34,134 nucleotides of DNA from positions 1-34,134 of the forward strand of contig DATJQJ010000002.1 of the NCBI GenBank assembly GCA_035505975.1. The letters run 5' to 3'. The stretch is from CAIKOD01 sp035505975 (GTDB lineage Archaea > Halobacteriota > Methanomicrobia > Methanomicrobiales > Methanospirillaceae). Both the position numbers and the translations under genes were made by a program. The notes beneath the pieces were generated by a model. The model made no database searches, was not told the origin of the DNA, and saw only the letters and a list, made by a program, of their open reading frames with translations. Of this stretch, positions 7,574-15,576 are shown in pieces. Position 1 is the first letter of the stretch. Every line of letters begins with the position of its first letter.

Positions 7574-8761
7574 TCAGGAAACCGATTCCCTGAAAAGCCC
7601 GAGGCCGCACCGGATCAACATCGGCGACAATCGATACAAAGCCGGTTTTTTCATCAGTTCCTTGATGAGCCTCCCCGGCCGGTCCATATCGCCGTATTCG
7701 CAGATCGTTGCGATGATAGCGGGGTCTGACAGTGTTTTAAGCAGGCTGTCCATTTCGACAGGACCGATCCGTTGCCGCATCCGGAATACCGCAAGTCCGG
7801 ACGCGAGGTCCCGGCCGATGTCATGTTTCCAGAGCTGTTCGTACCGGGAAAGCGCAACGTTATCGAAGGCCCCCGCATTGACGCAATCCACAGCGACCAA
7901 AGCCGCATGTCGGGCACTCCTGACACCCGTGTACACACCTCCGCCCGATGTGGGCTTTGCAAAGCCCGCTGCATCCCCCACGTAGAGAGTCCGGTGCCCG
8001 TACGTTTCGGGCATCACGCCGAGAGGAATGGTCCCGGTGACCAGCTCGACCTCAGGTCCGGGAAACATCGATATAAAACGGGAGAAACGCTCCTTCACCG
8101 ACCGTAACCCGGCAAGGCCGATCCGGGACCGCCTGCTGCTGATCGGGATCCTCCATGCAAAAAAGTCGGGCGATGCATCGGGGTATATCCCGACGTACCG
8201 TGGATCGGAATCGTACATCACGTCAGCCTGTATCCCGGCAAGGAAATAAGGGGCCCGTTCCATCCCGTTGAGGCGCGCAATGGTGCTCCTGGGGCCGTCC
8301 GCTGCAATGAGCATTTTATAAGCGAACTCACGGTGGCCGGTTGCTCCCCTGGTTACAACCGTATAGGCACCCAGTTTGTATACCGCTGTTTTTAATGCGA
8401 TATCAGCACCGGCCTCTGCTGCAGCCTCTGCCATCTCCCGGTCAAGGATTCCCCTGTCGACCACGAACGCCTTTGTTGTCTCCGCATCGATGAGGAGGCG
8501 GCTGCCTCGGGAAGCGATCACCTCGGCTCCTGAAACCCGGTTAAGGACAGAGCGCTCCGAAACCCTGCATTCGGAAAAGGCAGCAAGGGACAGGAGACCA
8601 GCACACTGGACCGGGTGACCAATGGTGCCGTGCTCTTCGAGGCAGAGGACCGACAGCCCCATCTCAGAAGCCAGGCGGGCAGCGGCCGATCCTGCCGGCC
8701 CCATGCCTACCACCACCAGGTCATATGAGTTCCTCGTGTCGGGAAAAGACAGGGTGTTCAC
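7574..8761 (-). CDS. Geranylgeranyl reductase-family FAD-dependent oxidoreductase
   Basis: 395 residues. N-terminal FAD-binding Rossmann fold YDLVVVGMGPAGSAAARLA (residues about 13-31) ends in the ribose-binding acid of LCLEEHG. The conserved GHPVQCAGLLS follows near residue 48, as in archaeal digeranylgeranylglycerophospholipid reductases. A second FAD motif, YVGDAAGFAKPTSGGGVYTG, lies in the C-terminal half. The family saturates the isoprenoid chains of archaeal membrane lipids or of quinone-like carriers, so substrate is a family-level guess. The start is GTG at 8761, and a perfect 15-base palindrome begins on that codon. The gene stands alone, divergent from pth2. Confidence 0.88.
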   Translation of the reverse strand: MNTLSFPDTRNSYDLVVVGMGPAGSAAARLASEMGLSVLCLEEHGTIGHPVQCAGLLSLAAFSECRVSERSVLNRVSGAEVIASRGSRLLIDAETTKAFVVDRGILDREMAEAAAEAGADIALKTAVYKLGAYTVVTRGATGHREFAYKMLIAADGPRSTIARLNGMERAPYFLAGIQADVMYDSDPRYVGIYPDASPDFFAWRIPISSRRSRIGLAGLRSVKERFSRFISMFPGPEVELVTGTIPLGVMPETYGHRTLYVGDAAGFAKPTSGGGVYTGVRSARHAALVAVDCVNAGAFDNVALSRYEQLWKHDIGRDLASGLAVFRMRQRIGPVEMDSLLKTLSDPAIIATICEYGDMDRPGRLIKELMKKPALYRLSPMLIRCGLGLFRESVS

Positions 8762-8775
8762 CTGATCAGATCAGG
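8761..8775. promoter_or_regulatory. Perfect palindrome at the start of the reductase gene
   Basis: CCTGATC-A-GATCAGG is a 7-bp perfect inverted repeat with a single central base, placed directly before and on the GTG start. It could be an operator or a small hairpin over the ribosome site, and chance cannot be excluded. Confidence 0.3.
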
Positions 8776-8925
8776 ACCGCCGGATGTATCAATCTGTGGA
8801 ATATCCAACGACCCGGAAAACAGTGTTCTGGCCGGTAATACCCAGGCCTGTGACAGGGAACGCGGGCAGCCCTTTCCGGCAAGGAATATCGAAGTGCTCC
8901 GGCTCGGCTGATATGTGCGATGGCG

Positions 8926-8937
8926 CATATATATCCC
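8926..8937 (+). promoter_or_regulatory. TATA box of pth2-truD
   Basis: CATATATATCCC lies about 33 bases before the pth2 ATG at 8964. It implies a very short leader and supports 8964 over the in-frame upstream ATG at 8784. Confidence 0.55.
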
Positions 8938-8963
8938 ATGAGGAAGACCACCATATCCTGACA

Positions 8964-9326
8964 ATGTCGGAAGGACCCGAATTTTCGTGGAAGCAGTGCC
9001 TCATCGTCAGGTCTGATATCAGGATGAGTTGCGGAAAGAGTTGTGCGCAGGTCGCCCATGCTGCGATACTTGCCTACGAACGGGCCGATAGTGCGGCCAG
9101 GAAGTCATGGACCTCTGAGGGACAGAAGAAAGTGGTCCTGAAAGTTAAGGGCGATCGGGCCCTGTTCGAATTAAAGACCATCGCCGAACATGCGGGAGTA
9201 CCCGCCGCCCTCGTCCAGGATGCCGGTCTCACTGAGATCCCTCCGGGAACGATTACGGCGCTCGGCCTCGGACCTGCCAAAAACGAAATCCTCGATAAGA
9301 TTACCGGAGACCTTCCGCTCCTATGA
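8964..9326 (+). CDS. pth2: Peptidyl-tRNA hydrolase, archaeal type
   Basis: Releases tRNA from peptidyl-tRNA that has fallen off the ribosome. Cytosolic, 120 residues, the normal Pth2 size. Signature elements: KQCLIVRSDIRMSCGKSCAQVAHAA (residues about 10-34, with the catalytic-site Lys and His), WTSEGQKKVVLKV, and AALVQDAGLTEIPPGTITALGLGPA near the C-terminus, ending in ILDKITGDLPLL. The ATG at 8964 was chosen because the 60 codons upstream in the same frame have no homology pattern and the TATA box lies inside them. The stop overlaps the truD start (ATGA), so the two RNA-related genes are translationally coupled. Confidence 0.95.
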   Translation: MSEGPEFSWKQCLIVRSDIRMSCGKSCAQVAHAAILAYERADSAARKSWTSEGQKKVVLKVKGDRALFELKTIAEHAGVPAALVQDAGLTEIPPGTITALGLGPAKNEILDKITGDLPLL

Positions 9327-10585
9327 TGAAAAGCAGGGTCCCTCTCGAGCGAGACCTCGGGATGCACTACTATGCAAGCGAGACCGAGGGGGTCGGCGGA
9401 GTCCTCAGGTCAACGGCCGACGATTTCCGGGTCGACGAGATCCCGGTCGATGTGGGGAACGGAGGCCCTTACCTGATCTGCAGGCTTGAAAAGCGGGACT
9501 GGGAACTGCAGCACGCAGTCAAGGAACTCGCAAAAAGGCTTGGGATCAGCCACCGGAGGATTGGCTTTGGAGGGACAAAGGACCGTCACGCAGTGACGAG
9601 CCAGTTGATATCCCTCTACAATGTCACTCCCGAACAGATAGGGCTTATCAGGCTGAAGGATATCACGATCGAAGTGCTTGGGCATTCCCAGCATGCACTC
9701 TCGCTTGGCAGCCTGAAAGGGAACAGGTTCGGGATCGTGATCCGGGATTTGGAGGGCTGCGACCTGGCAGCCCAGGTTGCATCGGTTACCGGGACTGTAG
9801 CCGAAGGCCTGCCCAATTATTACGGAATCCAGAGGTTCGGTGTGATCCGGCCCCTTACTCACCTGGTCGGCGAATGTATACTCAAAGGAGACTTCGAATC
9901 CGCGGTAACAATGTACATCGGCAAACAGTTCCCTGATGAACCTGAAAATATCAGGATTGCCAGGAATGCCTTTTTCGAGAGCCGTGACCCTGCAAGTGCC
10001 CTCCATGACTTTCCCGTCCCGTTGTCGTACGAACGTGCGATGCTCCACCATCTTGTCGGCAATCCTTTGGATTATAAGGGGGCATTGCAGGTCCTTCCGC
10101 CCAAGCTCCTCTCAATGTTTGTCAGTGCTTTCCAGTCTTACCTGTTCAACTGTGCTCTTTCGGTAAGGTTCGACGACGGTTTCGGCCTTAACGAGCCGGT
10201 GCCGGGCGACCGCCTGATCTTCGACAACGGGCGGGAAGATTTTGTAACCGCTCAGAACGTGACGCTCGCCGGACGTCACATCCAGCGAGGCAAATGCAGG
10301 ATTGCACTCTTCATGCCCGGCGCTCTTGGAGATAAGAATTGCATCGATCCGGTGACCGGTGCATTACTCCGGGATCACGGGATCACGTCAGGAGATTTCG
10401 AAAAGGCCCAGTCATTCGTCAGGACCCGGTTTAACGGTGCATTGAGGTCTGTCAGCCTGAGTACTTACGTGGAAGCTGTGCTCGATCATGACACCCTCAG
10501 GCTTGATTTCGCCCTCCCACCGGGACACTATGCAACCACGGTATGCAGGGAGTACATGAAAACAGACCCCCTCAGGATGATTTGA
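9323..10585 (+). CDS. truD: tRNA pseudouridine(13) synthase
   Basis: Converts uridine 13 of tRNA to pseudouridine. 420 residues, in the range of archaeal TruD. The catalytic motif GFGGTKDRHAVTSQ is at residues about 81-94, with nucleophile Asp87. The family motif NYYGIQRFG follows near residue 166, and PPGHYATTVCREYMK closes the fold at the C-terminus. The long middle part (about 200-330) contains the TruD-specific insertion domain. The start overlaps the pth2 stop by 4 bases. A second ATG lies one codon further on, and the exact start between the two cannot be decided. No further gene follows in the operon. Confidence 0.95.
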   Translation: MMKSRVPLERDLGMHYYASETEGVGGVLRSTADDFRVDEIPVDVGNGGPYLICRLEKRDWELQHAVKELAKRLGISHRRIGFGGTKDRHAVTSQLISLYNVTPEQIGLIRLKDITIEVLGHSQHALSLGSLKGNRFGIVIRDLEGCDLAAQVASVTGTVAEGLPNYYGIQRFGVIRPLTHLVGECILKGDFESAVTMYIGKQFPDEPENIRIARNAFFESRDPASALHDFPVPLSYERAMLHHLVGNPLDYKGALQVLPPKLLSMFVSAFQSYLFNCALSVRFDDGFGLNEPVPGDRLIFDNGREDFVTAQNVTLAGRHIQRGKCRIALFMPGALGDKNCIDPVTGALLRDHGITSGDFEKAQSFVRTRFNGALRSVSLSTYVEAVLDHDTLRLDFALPPGHYATTVCREYMKTDPLRMI

Positions 10586-10640
10586 GACCCGGTTCGATGG
10601 AAATACAGTAATTCAATAATTGCCGGCCTTCGGCGGGACG

Positions 10641-11330
10641 TTACGGAACATCCCTGTATAATACGTCGTACTCGGTGACAAGGTTGGTCCCGCAGAGGTA
10701 GAATTGTTTCAGGTCAAGCCGTATCATCTCTTCTTCAGATCCGATGTGCATCCCTCCGACAAGGGAAGGGGTATCGGCGCCTCCCACGATGAACGGCATG
10801 TGGATCAACCGTATCTCGTCAACCAGCCGGTGGTGGAGCATGTGCCAGTTCAGGGTCGGTCCGCCTTCGACCATAAGCCTCCTGACACCGAACTCTTCCC
10901 AAAGTATCCTCATGAGGCCGGGGAGGTCGATGGCACTATCTCCGGCATGGACGACGCTTGCCCCTTTTTTCTTAATGGCCTCGATCCGGTCCTCTGGCGC
11001 CCTGGAAGAGACGGCAATAACCGTAGGGGCATCGGGACCGAGGACGTTCGCGTCGAGGGGGATATCCCCGTTGCTGCAGGGGATCACGCGTAACGGACTC
11101 TTTCCGGCGATGTAACGGACGGTAAGAAAAGAGTTATCAATCTTTATTGTGTTTGAGCCGACCATAATTGCGTCATACTCGGCTCTTGTCTTGTGGAGGA
11201 GAAGTTCTGTCTCATGAGACATGTATTTCATGAGTATCTTGCTGGATGTCCCTTTCTTCAGGGTGAGTTTCCCATCGGCCGTGATCTCGGACATCATCAG
11301 CACATGAGGCCTTGTTCTAGAATCCGCCAT
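10641..11330 (-). CDS. arfC: 2,5-diamino-6-ribosylaminopyrimidinone 5'-phosphate reductase
   Basis: RibD C-terminal domain protein of 229 residues, standing alone without the deaminase domain, as in archaea and fungi (RIB7-type). It reduces the ribosyl side chain in riboflavin and F420 precursor synthesis with NAD(P)H. Motifs: RPHVLMMSEITADGKLTL at the N-terminus, YDAIMVGSNTIKIDNSFLTVR (residues about 52-72), the nucleotide-binding RRLMVEGGPTLNWHML (about 149-164) and IHMPFIVGGADTPSL near the C-terminus. Divergent from the phosphatidyltransferase gene. An inverted repeat around its TATA box (11361-11382) suggests repressor control. Confidence 0.92.
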   Translation of the reverse strand: MADSRTRPHVLMMSEITADGKLTLKKGTSSKILMKYMSHETELLLHKTRAEYDAIMVGSNTIKIDNSFLTVRYIAGKSPLRVIPCSNGDIPLDANVLGPDAPTVIAVSSRAPEDRIEAIKKKGASVVHAGDSAIDLPGLMRILWEEFGVRRLMVEGGPTLNWHMLHHRLVDEIRLIHMPFIVGGADTPSLVGGMHIGSEEEMIRLDLKQFYLCGTNLVTEYDVLYRDVP

Positions 11331-11360
11331 GCCAGACTTCCCTGCTTCATCTATCGTCCC

Positions 11361-11382
11361 GTGACATAAATAAAGCTGTCAC
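11361..11382 (-). promoter_or_regulatory. Inverted repeat enclosing the arfC TATA box
   Basis: GTGACA and TGTCAC form a perfect 6-bp dyad around a 10-base spacer that holds the TATA-like TTTATTTA on the gene strand. The element is centred about 41 bases before the arfC start, a good place for a repressor. Confidence 0.45.
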
Positions 11383-11498
11383 AAACGATGGATACCGGCC
11401 TATTACTCAGGGGAATAATAATTCAGGGCGGCAAAAAAATCATATCCCGAAAAGACCCGGAAATCGGAAGGATCCGATTTTATGCGGAAAAAGAACAA

Positions 11499-11506
11499 TT
11501 TATTAT
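11499..11506 (+). promoter_or_regulatory. TATA box of the CDP-alcohol phosphatidyltransferase gene
   Basis: TTTATTAT centred about 28 bases before the ATG at 11531, consistent with a leaderless transcript. Confidence 0.5.
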
Positions 11507-11530
11507 GTCGCAATTCCCTTTTAGTATGAC

Positions 11531-12163
11531 ATGAACATTACTGCACTCCGGCCCAGGGTCGCCCGGTACATGGAGCCGGTAGCGGATGTGTTCGTAAGGA
11601 TCGGCATTTCACCGAACCAGATCTCCCTGTTATCCCTGCTTTTCGGGCTTGCCTGTGCGGTGTGTTATGTATACCGGCTGTTCCTCGTGGGCACGCTCTT
11701 CCTGTTCGTTTCTGCCGTCCTCGACCTCGTCGACGGGAGCGTCGCAAGAAAAACAGATAAGCAGACAAAATTCGGAGCGATTTTCGACTGGATCGCCGAT
11801 AAATACGTCGATGCTCTCGTCCTTCTCGGGATCGGTCTTTCAGGGATTGCGGTCGTTTCGCAAATCCTTCCGGTGCCTGATGTCGCGAATTTCGCAGTCG
11901 TTACGATCGCCATCATCGGATCGCTGATGAACACGTTCATCAAGCCGGTCGTTTATGCAGAAGTCGGATTCAAAGAGCGGATTGACGGGAAGATTGAGGA
12001 CCCGCTCGAGGGTGTGGGGTTTTTCGGGAGACCTGAAACCCTTCTCGTCCTTCTCCTCGGAGGACTATCGGGGTATATCTGGGTATCAGTGCTCATCATT
12101 GCCGTATGTGCGAACCTTTCGGCAATCCAGAGAGTCCTGTACCTCCATAAGACGTACCGGTGA
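11531..12163 (+). CDS. CDP-alcohol phosphatidyltransferase (archaeal phospholipid head-group enzyme)
   Basis: Integral membrane enzyme, 210 residues, that transfers a phosphoalcohol head group onto CDP-archaeol. The full CDP-OH-P-transf motif is present at residues about 61-88: LDLVDGSVAR, eight residues, then GAIFDWIADKYVD, carrying all four aspartates. About six hydrophobic helices surround it. The N-terminal phrase VADVFVRIGISPNQISLLSL is typical of archaetidylinositol phosphate synthase-like proteins, so the head group may be inositol phosphate, but archaetidylglycerol or serine types cannot be excluded. Single gene with its own promoter. Confidence 0.9.
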   Translation: MNITALRPRVARYMEPVADVFVRIGISPNQISLLSLLFGLACAVCYVYRLFLVGTLFLFVSAVLDLVDGSVARKTDKQTKFGAIFDWIADKYVDALVLLGIGLSGIAVVSQILPVPDVANFAVVTIAIIGSLMNTFIKPVVYAEVGFKERIDGKIEDPLEGVGFFGRPETLLVLLLGGLSGYIWVSVLIIAVCANLSAIQRVLYLHKTYR

Positions 12164-12790
12164 ACTGGTAGCAGGAACCGAAAATAATGAGAGGATTTCG
12201 GTAGTGGTATACGGGAAAAATCTGGAAAAGTTGCCCTCCTCCTGCCTTTTTTGATGCAATGGATTTCCCCTGTTTTAGGACCGGTAATCTCATGCTGTCC
12301 GACGTCTCGAAAATGATTGATCCGTCCTCCATCATGCCTTATCAAGTATTTTGAACCGCCGCCGGGGCACCCTTCGGGGGCGGCGGCATTCATTGCAATA
12401 CGAGATGAGGCAGCCATAAACCCTGCATTTCTTCGGCTCTTTTAAATTTCTCATGCATCTTTCGATGTTTAAATAGGTAGAAGCATGGGCATTCCCTCCA
12501 TGGCTGTCCATTCATGGTTATGATTGGGAAGCATTGTTCGGGAGACGAGAAATTTTTCACTCCAAGTAAGGTCCCAATCGTAACAGGGGCGCCACTAACT
12601 CCGGGCGGAGCCCCGGAAACATCGGATTATCTCAATTTTATCAGGACTGGGGAATTAAGAATATCAGCAAATGAAACGGCAGTATAATAATAATTTAAAA
12701 GAGGCTGGTTTTCGCATGTTTTCCTGCAAATCGCATTCCACTCAATATTATCGACGGGTTGTCATGAACCAAATCGTTTCCAAAATACGG
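12164..12790. other. Long intergenic region with a hairpin repeat and a doubtful small ORF
   Basis: It contains the GC-rich hairpin element at 12351-12404, a 6-bp stem-loop at 12600-12617 (TCCGGG and CCCGGA) and a TATA-like GTTTAAATAG at 12467-12476. A 57-codon frame (12514-12687, +, starting MVMIGKHCSGDEKFF) follows the TATA-like site but has no ribosome site and no recognisable family. A non-coding RNA from this promoter is equally possible. Confidence 0.4.
12351..12404 (-). repeat. GC-rich hairpin element, copy 1
   Basis: 54 bases matching 16067-16120 at 45 positions, in opposite orientation. The core stem is CCGCCGCC paired with GGCGGCGG, enclosing CCCGAAGGG. The similarity reaches further upstream to an AAATGC(A/G)GG stretch (about 12422-12430 on the complementary side). 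Confidence 0.7.
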
Positions 12791-13714
12791 TTATGTCCCG
12801 GCCTTTTCTTTTGCACCACCGATGAGGGTCTTAAATTCGCGGTAATAATTGTCGAACAGGTCCCGGGCGAAATCCGCAAGGGCCGGATTTATTATGAACA
12901 GACCATAGGCAATCCCGATGAGGAGGACGAGGGCAAGTCCTTCAGCAGCGACATTGTGCGCCCAGAAGAAACTTTCATAGCCATATTCGCCATTCCCTGC
13001 AATTTCCGGAAAATAGGGGAACCACTGGTCGGTATAGGCGATCACTACGGCCACGTTCCTGGCGACATTCAGGACATAGATCGTAGGGACTACAAGAAGA
13101 AACGAGAGTACCTTCTGCCGGGTTGTGCTCGGCACAGCACTCGCCACGCCGAGCATGATGGCCATGGCCTGGATCCCGGTACATGCAAGGATAATCTCGA
13201 TCCGGAACCCGTTTCTCTGGAGCATATCCCATGCCACGAGGGCGGTCTGGTAATGGAGAGCGGTAAGGACCCATACGATCTGGCCGACGACAACCGATAT
13301 CAGCCAGTCCCCAAGCGGCTGGATAAACTCAAACGGGGCATATATCAGGAAAGCGACCGCTGCCGCGGTAGTGAGCTGCAGGGCACGGGTCTCCCTCGCC
13401 AGCAGAAATCTGGCAGTGACGAAGAGAAATGGGACAGACAGGACGGCCAGGATCGGATAGAGAAAATTATTTTCGGCAAAATACGTGGGAATTTCCGCGA
13501 AGAGGTAGAGTACGACGCCTGCCCATCCAAGAATACCGGCGTACTGCCGGAACCGCGTCGGGACGAGGAACAGGATGAAAAAAATGCAGGGTATCAGCAC
13601 AAGGTACTCTATCATCCATATAAACGTCTCCGGGAATGTAAAAAAAGGATGCTTTCGGGGCACCGGAACAAGCCCGGGATTCCCTTCAATTACAAAGCAG
13701 TGTCGCGAATACAA
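12791..13714 (-). CDS. artA: Archaeosortase (exosortase-family cysteine transpeptidase)
   Basis: Polytopic membrane protein, 307 residues, with about eight hydrophobic segments. The catalytic triad of the family is visible: Cys178 in ACTGIQ, Arg219 in NVARN and His253 in WAHN. Archaeosortases cut C-terminal sorting tails (PGF-CTERM and relatives) from S-layer and other surface proteins and are linked to lipid attachment. The start at 13714 leaves only 35 bases to the divergent TFS gene. The internal Met34 (13615), behind a TTTATATGG stretch, would begin at the first clear membrane helix and is a serious alternative. No protein with a matching sorting tail lies in the window. The ArtA subfamily label is by motif only. 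Confidence 0.85.
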   Translation of the reverse strand: MYSRHCFVIEGNPGLVPVPRKHPFFTFPETFIWMIEYLVLIPCIFFILFLVPTRFRQYAGILGWAGVVLYLFAEIPTYFAENNFLYPILAVLSVPFLFVTARFLLARETRALQLTTAAAVAFLIYAPFEFIQPLGDWLISVVVGQIVWVLTALHYQTALVAWDMLQRNGFRIEIILACTGIQAMAIMLGVASAVPSTTRQKVLSFLLVVPTIYVLNVARNVAVVIAYTDQWFPYFPEIAGNGEYGYESFFWAHNVAAEGLALVLLIGIAYGLFIINPALADFARDLFDNYYREFKTLIGGAKEKAGT

Positions 13715-13749
13715 GGATTAATCTTGAATGCCAGCGCATAGTTCGGTTG

Positions 13750-14061
13750 ATGTTCTGTCCTGAGTGTAAGAGTATTCTGATGGCTTCTGCAGGCCAGTTG
13801 AAGTGTCGTAAGTGTGGTTATATCAGGAAAATTTCTGCAGACGACCAGATGCAGAAGAAGACAAAAAGGACCGAGCGTGAGATCGTAATCGTTGAGGACG
13901 ACGAACAGGTGGCGACGCTCCCGACAATCCAGATCAAGTGCCCGAAATGCGAATACAACCTTGCATTCTGGTGGCTGCGGCAGTTACGGGCGGCAGATGA
14001 AAGCGAGGTCAGGTTCTTCCGCTGTTGCAAATGCAATCATACATGGCGGCAATACGACTGA
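13750..14061 (+). CDS. tfs: Transcription factor S (TFIIS-like RNA cleavage factor)
   Basis: 103 residues. The N-terminal zinc ribbon CPEC...CRKC is at residues 3-22. The C-terminal zinc ribbon starts CPKCEYNLAFWW and ends FFRCCKCNHTWRQYD. The hairpin between its cysteines carries the acidic pair (RAADESE) that reaches the polymerase active site and stimulates transcript cleavage by backtracked RNA polymerase. The ATG at 13750 gives MFCPEC, the standard archaeal start. The TTG one codon earlier is less likely. It lies close to TBP, another general transcription factor gene, and is divergent from the archaeosortase. Confidence 0.95.
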   Translation: MFCPECKSILMASAGQLKCRKCGYIRKISADDQMQKKTKRTEREIVIVEDDEQVATLPTIQIKCPKCEYNLAFWWLRQLRAADESEVRFFRCCKCNHTWRQYD

Positions 14062-14363
14062 TTGCGACCCCGATTTTTAAAGATATAGGCAATTTTGAAT
14101 TGTTAACCGGTTTTGCCGGTGATTGATAATAATTTTTAAAATCCAATCCAAATCATGGGAATAACCTCGTATTTAGCTTCTAAAAAAATGGGAAATATTT
14201 ATCCCTTCAGGTACGGATCACCCATGTAACTGGGTTGGGCTTCGGGGGCGGTTTATCGTAAAATCAGGATCTGCTTTTATGGGCTTGATCCAGTTTGAGT
14301 AATTTTTCATCTATTTTTCAATTTGCCCGGTTCCCTGCAAACGGCCACGCAAAGCCTGGCATC
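14062..14363. other. Intergenic region, possible decayed third hairpin copy
   Basis: T-rich stretches at 14080-14085 and 14133-14139 probably terminate tfs. ACCGG-TTTTG-CCGGT (14106-14120) can form a small stem. At 14228-14270 the bases AACTGGGTTGGGC then TTCGGGGGCGG resemble the outer and inner parts of the GC-rich hairpin element with the stem deleted. No gene is seen. Confidence 0.35.
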
Positions 14364-14543
14364 TTATACGTCGCTCTTCCACAGCCATGCAGCAAGCAGG
14401 AGGCATAATATGGCGATCATCAGGAATACAACCGTCCGGAGCACATCAGTAAGCCGGGAAACCGATGCCGCAAGAAAAATCAGGCAGATGGGGATGCATC
14501 CGAGTGCCAGTACTTTTTTGAAGGTAAAAAGAACGAGGGACAT
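14364..14543 (-). CDS. Small membrane protein of 59 residues
   Basis: A complete short frame: MSLVLFTFKKVLALG, then two hydrophobic segments, CIPICLIFLAASVS (about 16-29) and VVFLMIAILCLLLAAWLW (about 38-55), separated by RLTDVLRT and ending KSDV. This is a plausible two-helix membrane protein with a short loop. An AT-rich AATATATT (14559-14566) lies upstream, although slightly too close to the ATG for a standard leaderless promoter. The opposite-strand frame over the same bases has no family features. Function is unknown. It is convergent with tfs. Confidence 0.55.
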   Translation of the reverse strand: MSLVLFTFKKVLALGCIPICLIFLAASVSRLTDVLRTVVFLMIAILCLLLAAWLWKSDV

Positions 14544-14856
14544 AGGGACCCGTGATCGAATATATTGTAGCTGACCATTTGTTTAACGACTTTTATTGAA
14601 CTTTTGGTTTGTCACGGGACCGTCCGATATGGAAACACCGCGTTTTCGAGGATACCGATACCTGGGTGAGGGGCCTGACATGTTTTACCGTGGAATCATC
14701 AGGGACGGAAATTTTTCTGGTTCATTAAAAAAATCCGGACTCCTATGGGCTCTTTGCCCTGTTCCCTGGACTATGGTTAATCAAAGGATCCTCTGCGGAA
14801 CATGGAGGCAGAATCAACAGGATCCGGTGAACACCATATTGGCCCTCACCCCACAG
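14544..14856. other. Upstream region of the TBP gene
   Basis: The TBP frame is open back to 14596, but that part (97 codons) has no TBP-like pattern and the TBP promoter lies inside it. I see no separate gene. Confidence 0.5.
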
Positions 14857-14864
14857 TTTATATA
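14857..14864 (+). promoter_or_regulatory. TATA box of the TBP gene
   Basis: The canonical archaeal box A TTTATATA is centred 26-27 bases before the ATG at 14887, so the transcript is probably leaderless. It decides the start of the gene. Confidence 0.8.
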
Positions 14865-14886
14865 CTGTTTTGTGGCATTTATAAAT

Positions 14887-15447
14887 ATGAAGGTCAGACC
14901 AGAGGACTCTCTCAAAATCGAAAATATCGTTGCCTCGGCAAAGGTGACAGACTATCTGGATCTTCCCATGCTCGCATCCCAGATCAAGGATGCTGAATAC
15001 AACAAGAAGAGGTTCCCCGGTGTCGTCATACGGATGCAGGATCCGAAAATTGCGGCCCTTGTATTTGGGTCTGGTAAAGTAGTGCTTACCGGTGCGAAAA
15101 GCATCGAAAGCCTTTCTGCAGGCCTTGAGATCCTTGGTAACCTCCTGCGTGGACTGAAGATCGATATCCCGAAGGAACTCTCTTACAAGATACAGAACAT
15201 CGTAACATCCGCAGACCTCGGCGCCGGGATAAACCTCAACAAGATCGCCGTAGGGTTTAACCTTGATCGTATCGAATACGAACCCGAGCAGTTCCCGGGC
15301 CTCGTATATCGGCTCGAAACCCCGAAAGTCGTCGTCCTCCTGTTCGGTTCTGGAAAACTGATCATCACCGGGGGAAAGGAGCCGGGCGATGCGAAAGCAG
15401 CGGTCCTGAAGATCGTATCAGATCTCAAAAACCTTGGCCTCCTCTAA
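14887..15447 (+). CDS. tbp: TATA-box binding protein
   Basis: General transcription factor, 186 residues, the usual archaeal length. Two direct repeats make the saddle: repeat 1 begins LKIENIVASAKVTDYLDL and includes FPGVVIRMQDPKIAALVFGSGKVVLTG. Repeat 2 begins YKIQNIVTSADLGAGINL and includes FPGLVYRLETPKVVVLLFGSGKLIITG. It recruits TFB and RNA polymerase to box A. The start at 14887 (MKVRPEDSLKIENI) is set by the repeat boundary and the TATA box. The acidic C-terminal tail of some archaeal TBPs is absent, and the protein ends KNLGLL. The paralog number in the genome cannot be told from here. Confidence 0.97.
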   Translation: MKVRPEDSLKIENIVASAKVTDYLDLPMLASQIKDAEYNKKRFPGVVIRMQDPKIAALVFGSGKVVLTGAKSIESLSAGLEILGNLLRGLKIDIPKELSYKIQNIVTSADLGAGINLNKIAVGFNLDRIEYEPEQFPGLVYRLETPKVVVLLFGSGKLIITGGKEPGDAKAAVLKIVSDLKNLGLL

Positions 15448-15530
15448 ATAGCAATCTTTATTTTTGATCCATTATTAATGGGAATCGGAAACCCGTCACA
15501 TGTGGTCGGGGTAGGTTAGAATAATAATAT

Positions 15531-15538
15531 TTTTATAT
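15531..15538 (+). promoter_or_regulatory. TATA box of the winged-helix regulator gene
   Basis: TTTTATAT about 42 bases before the ATG at 15577, giving a leader of roughly 15 bases. Confidence 0.4.
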
Positions 15539-15576
15539 GAAATTCGGGGATACATATACGCACTGCGGTGAACGGT

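Noticed and set aside
12671..13741. 356-codon plus-strand frame
   Set aside because: It is the antisense of the archaeosortase, which has membrane helices and a catalytic triad. The plus frame is low-complexity and charged.
14596..14886. 97-codon extension of TBP
   Set aside because: It contains the TBP promoter (TTTATATA at 14857) and no TBP-like sequence.
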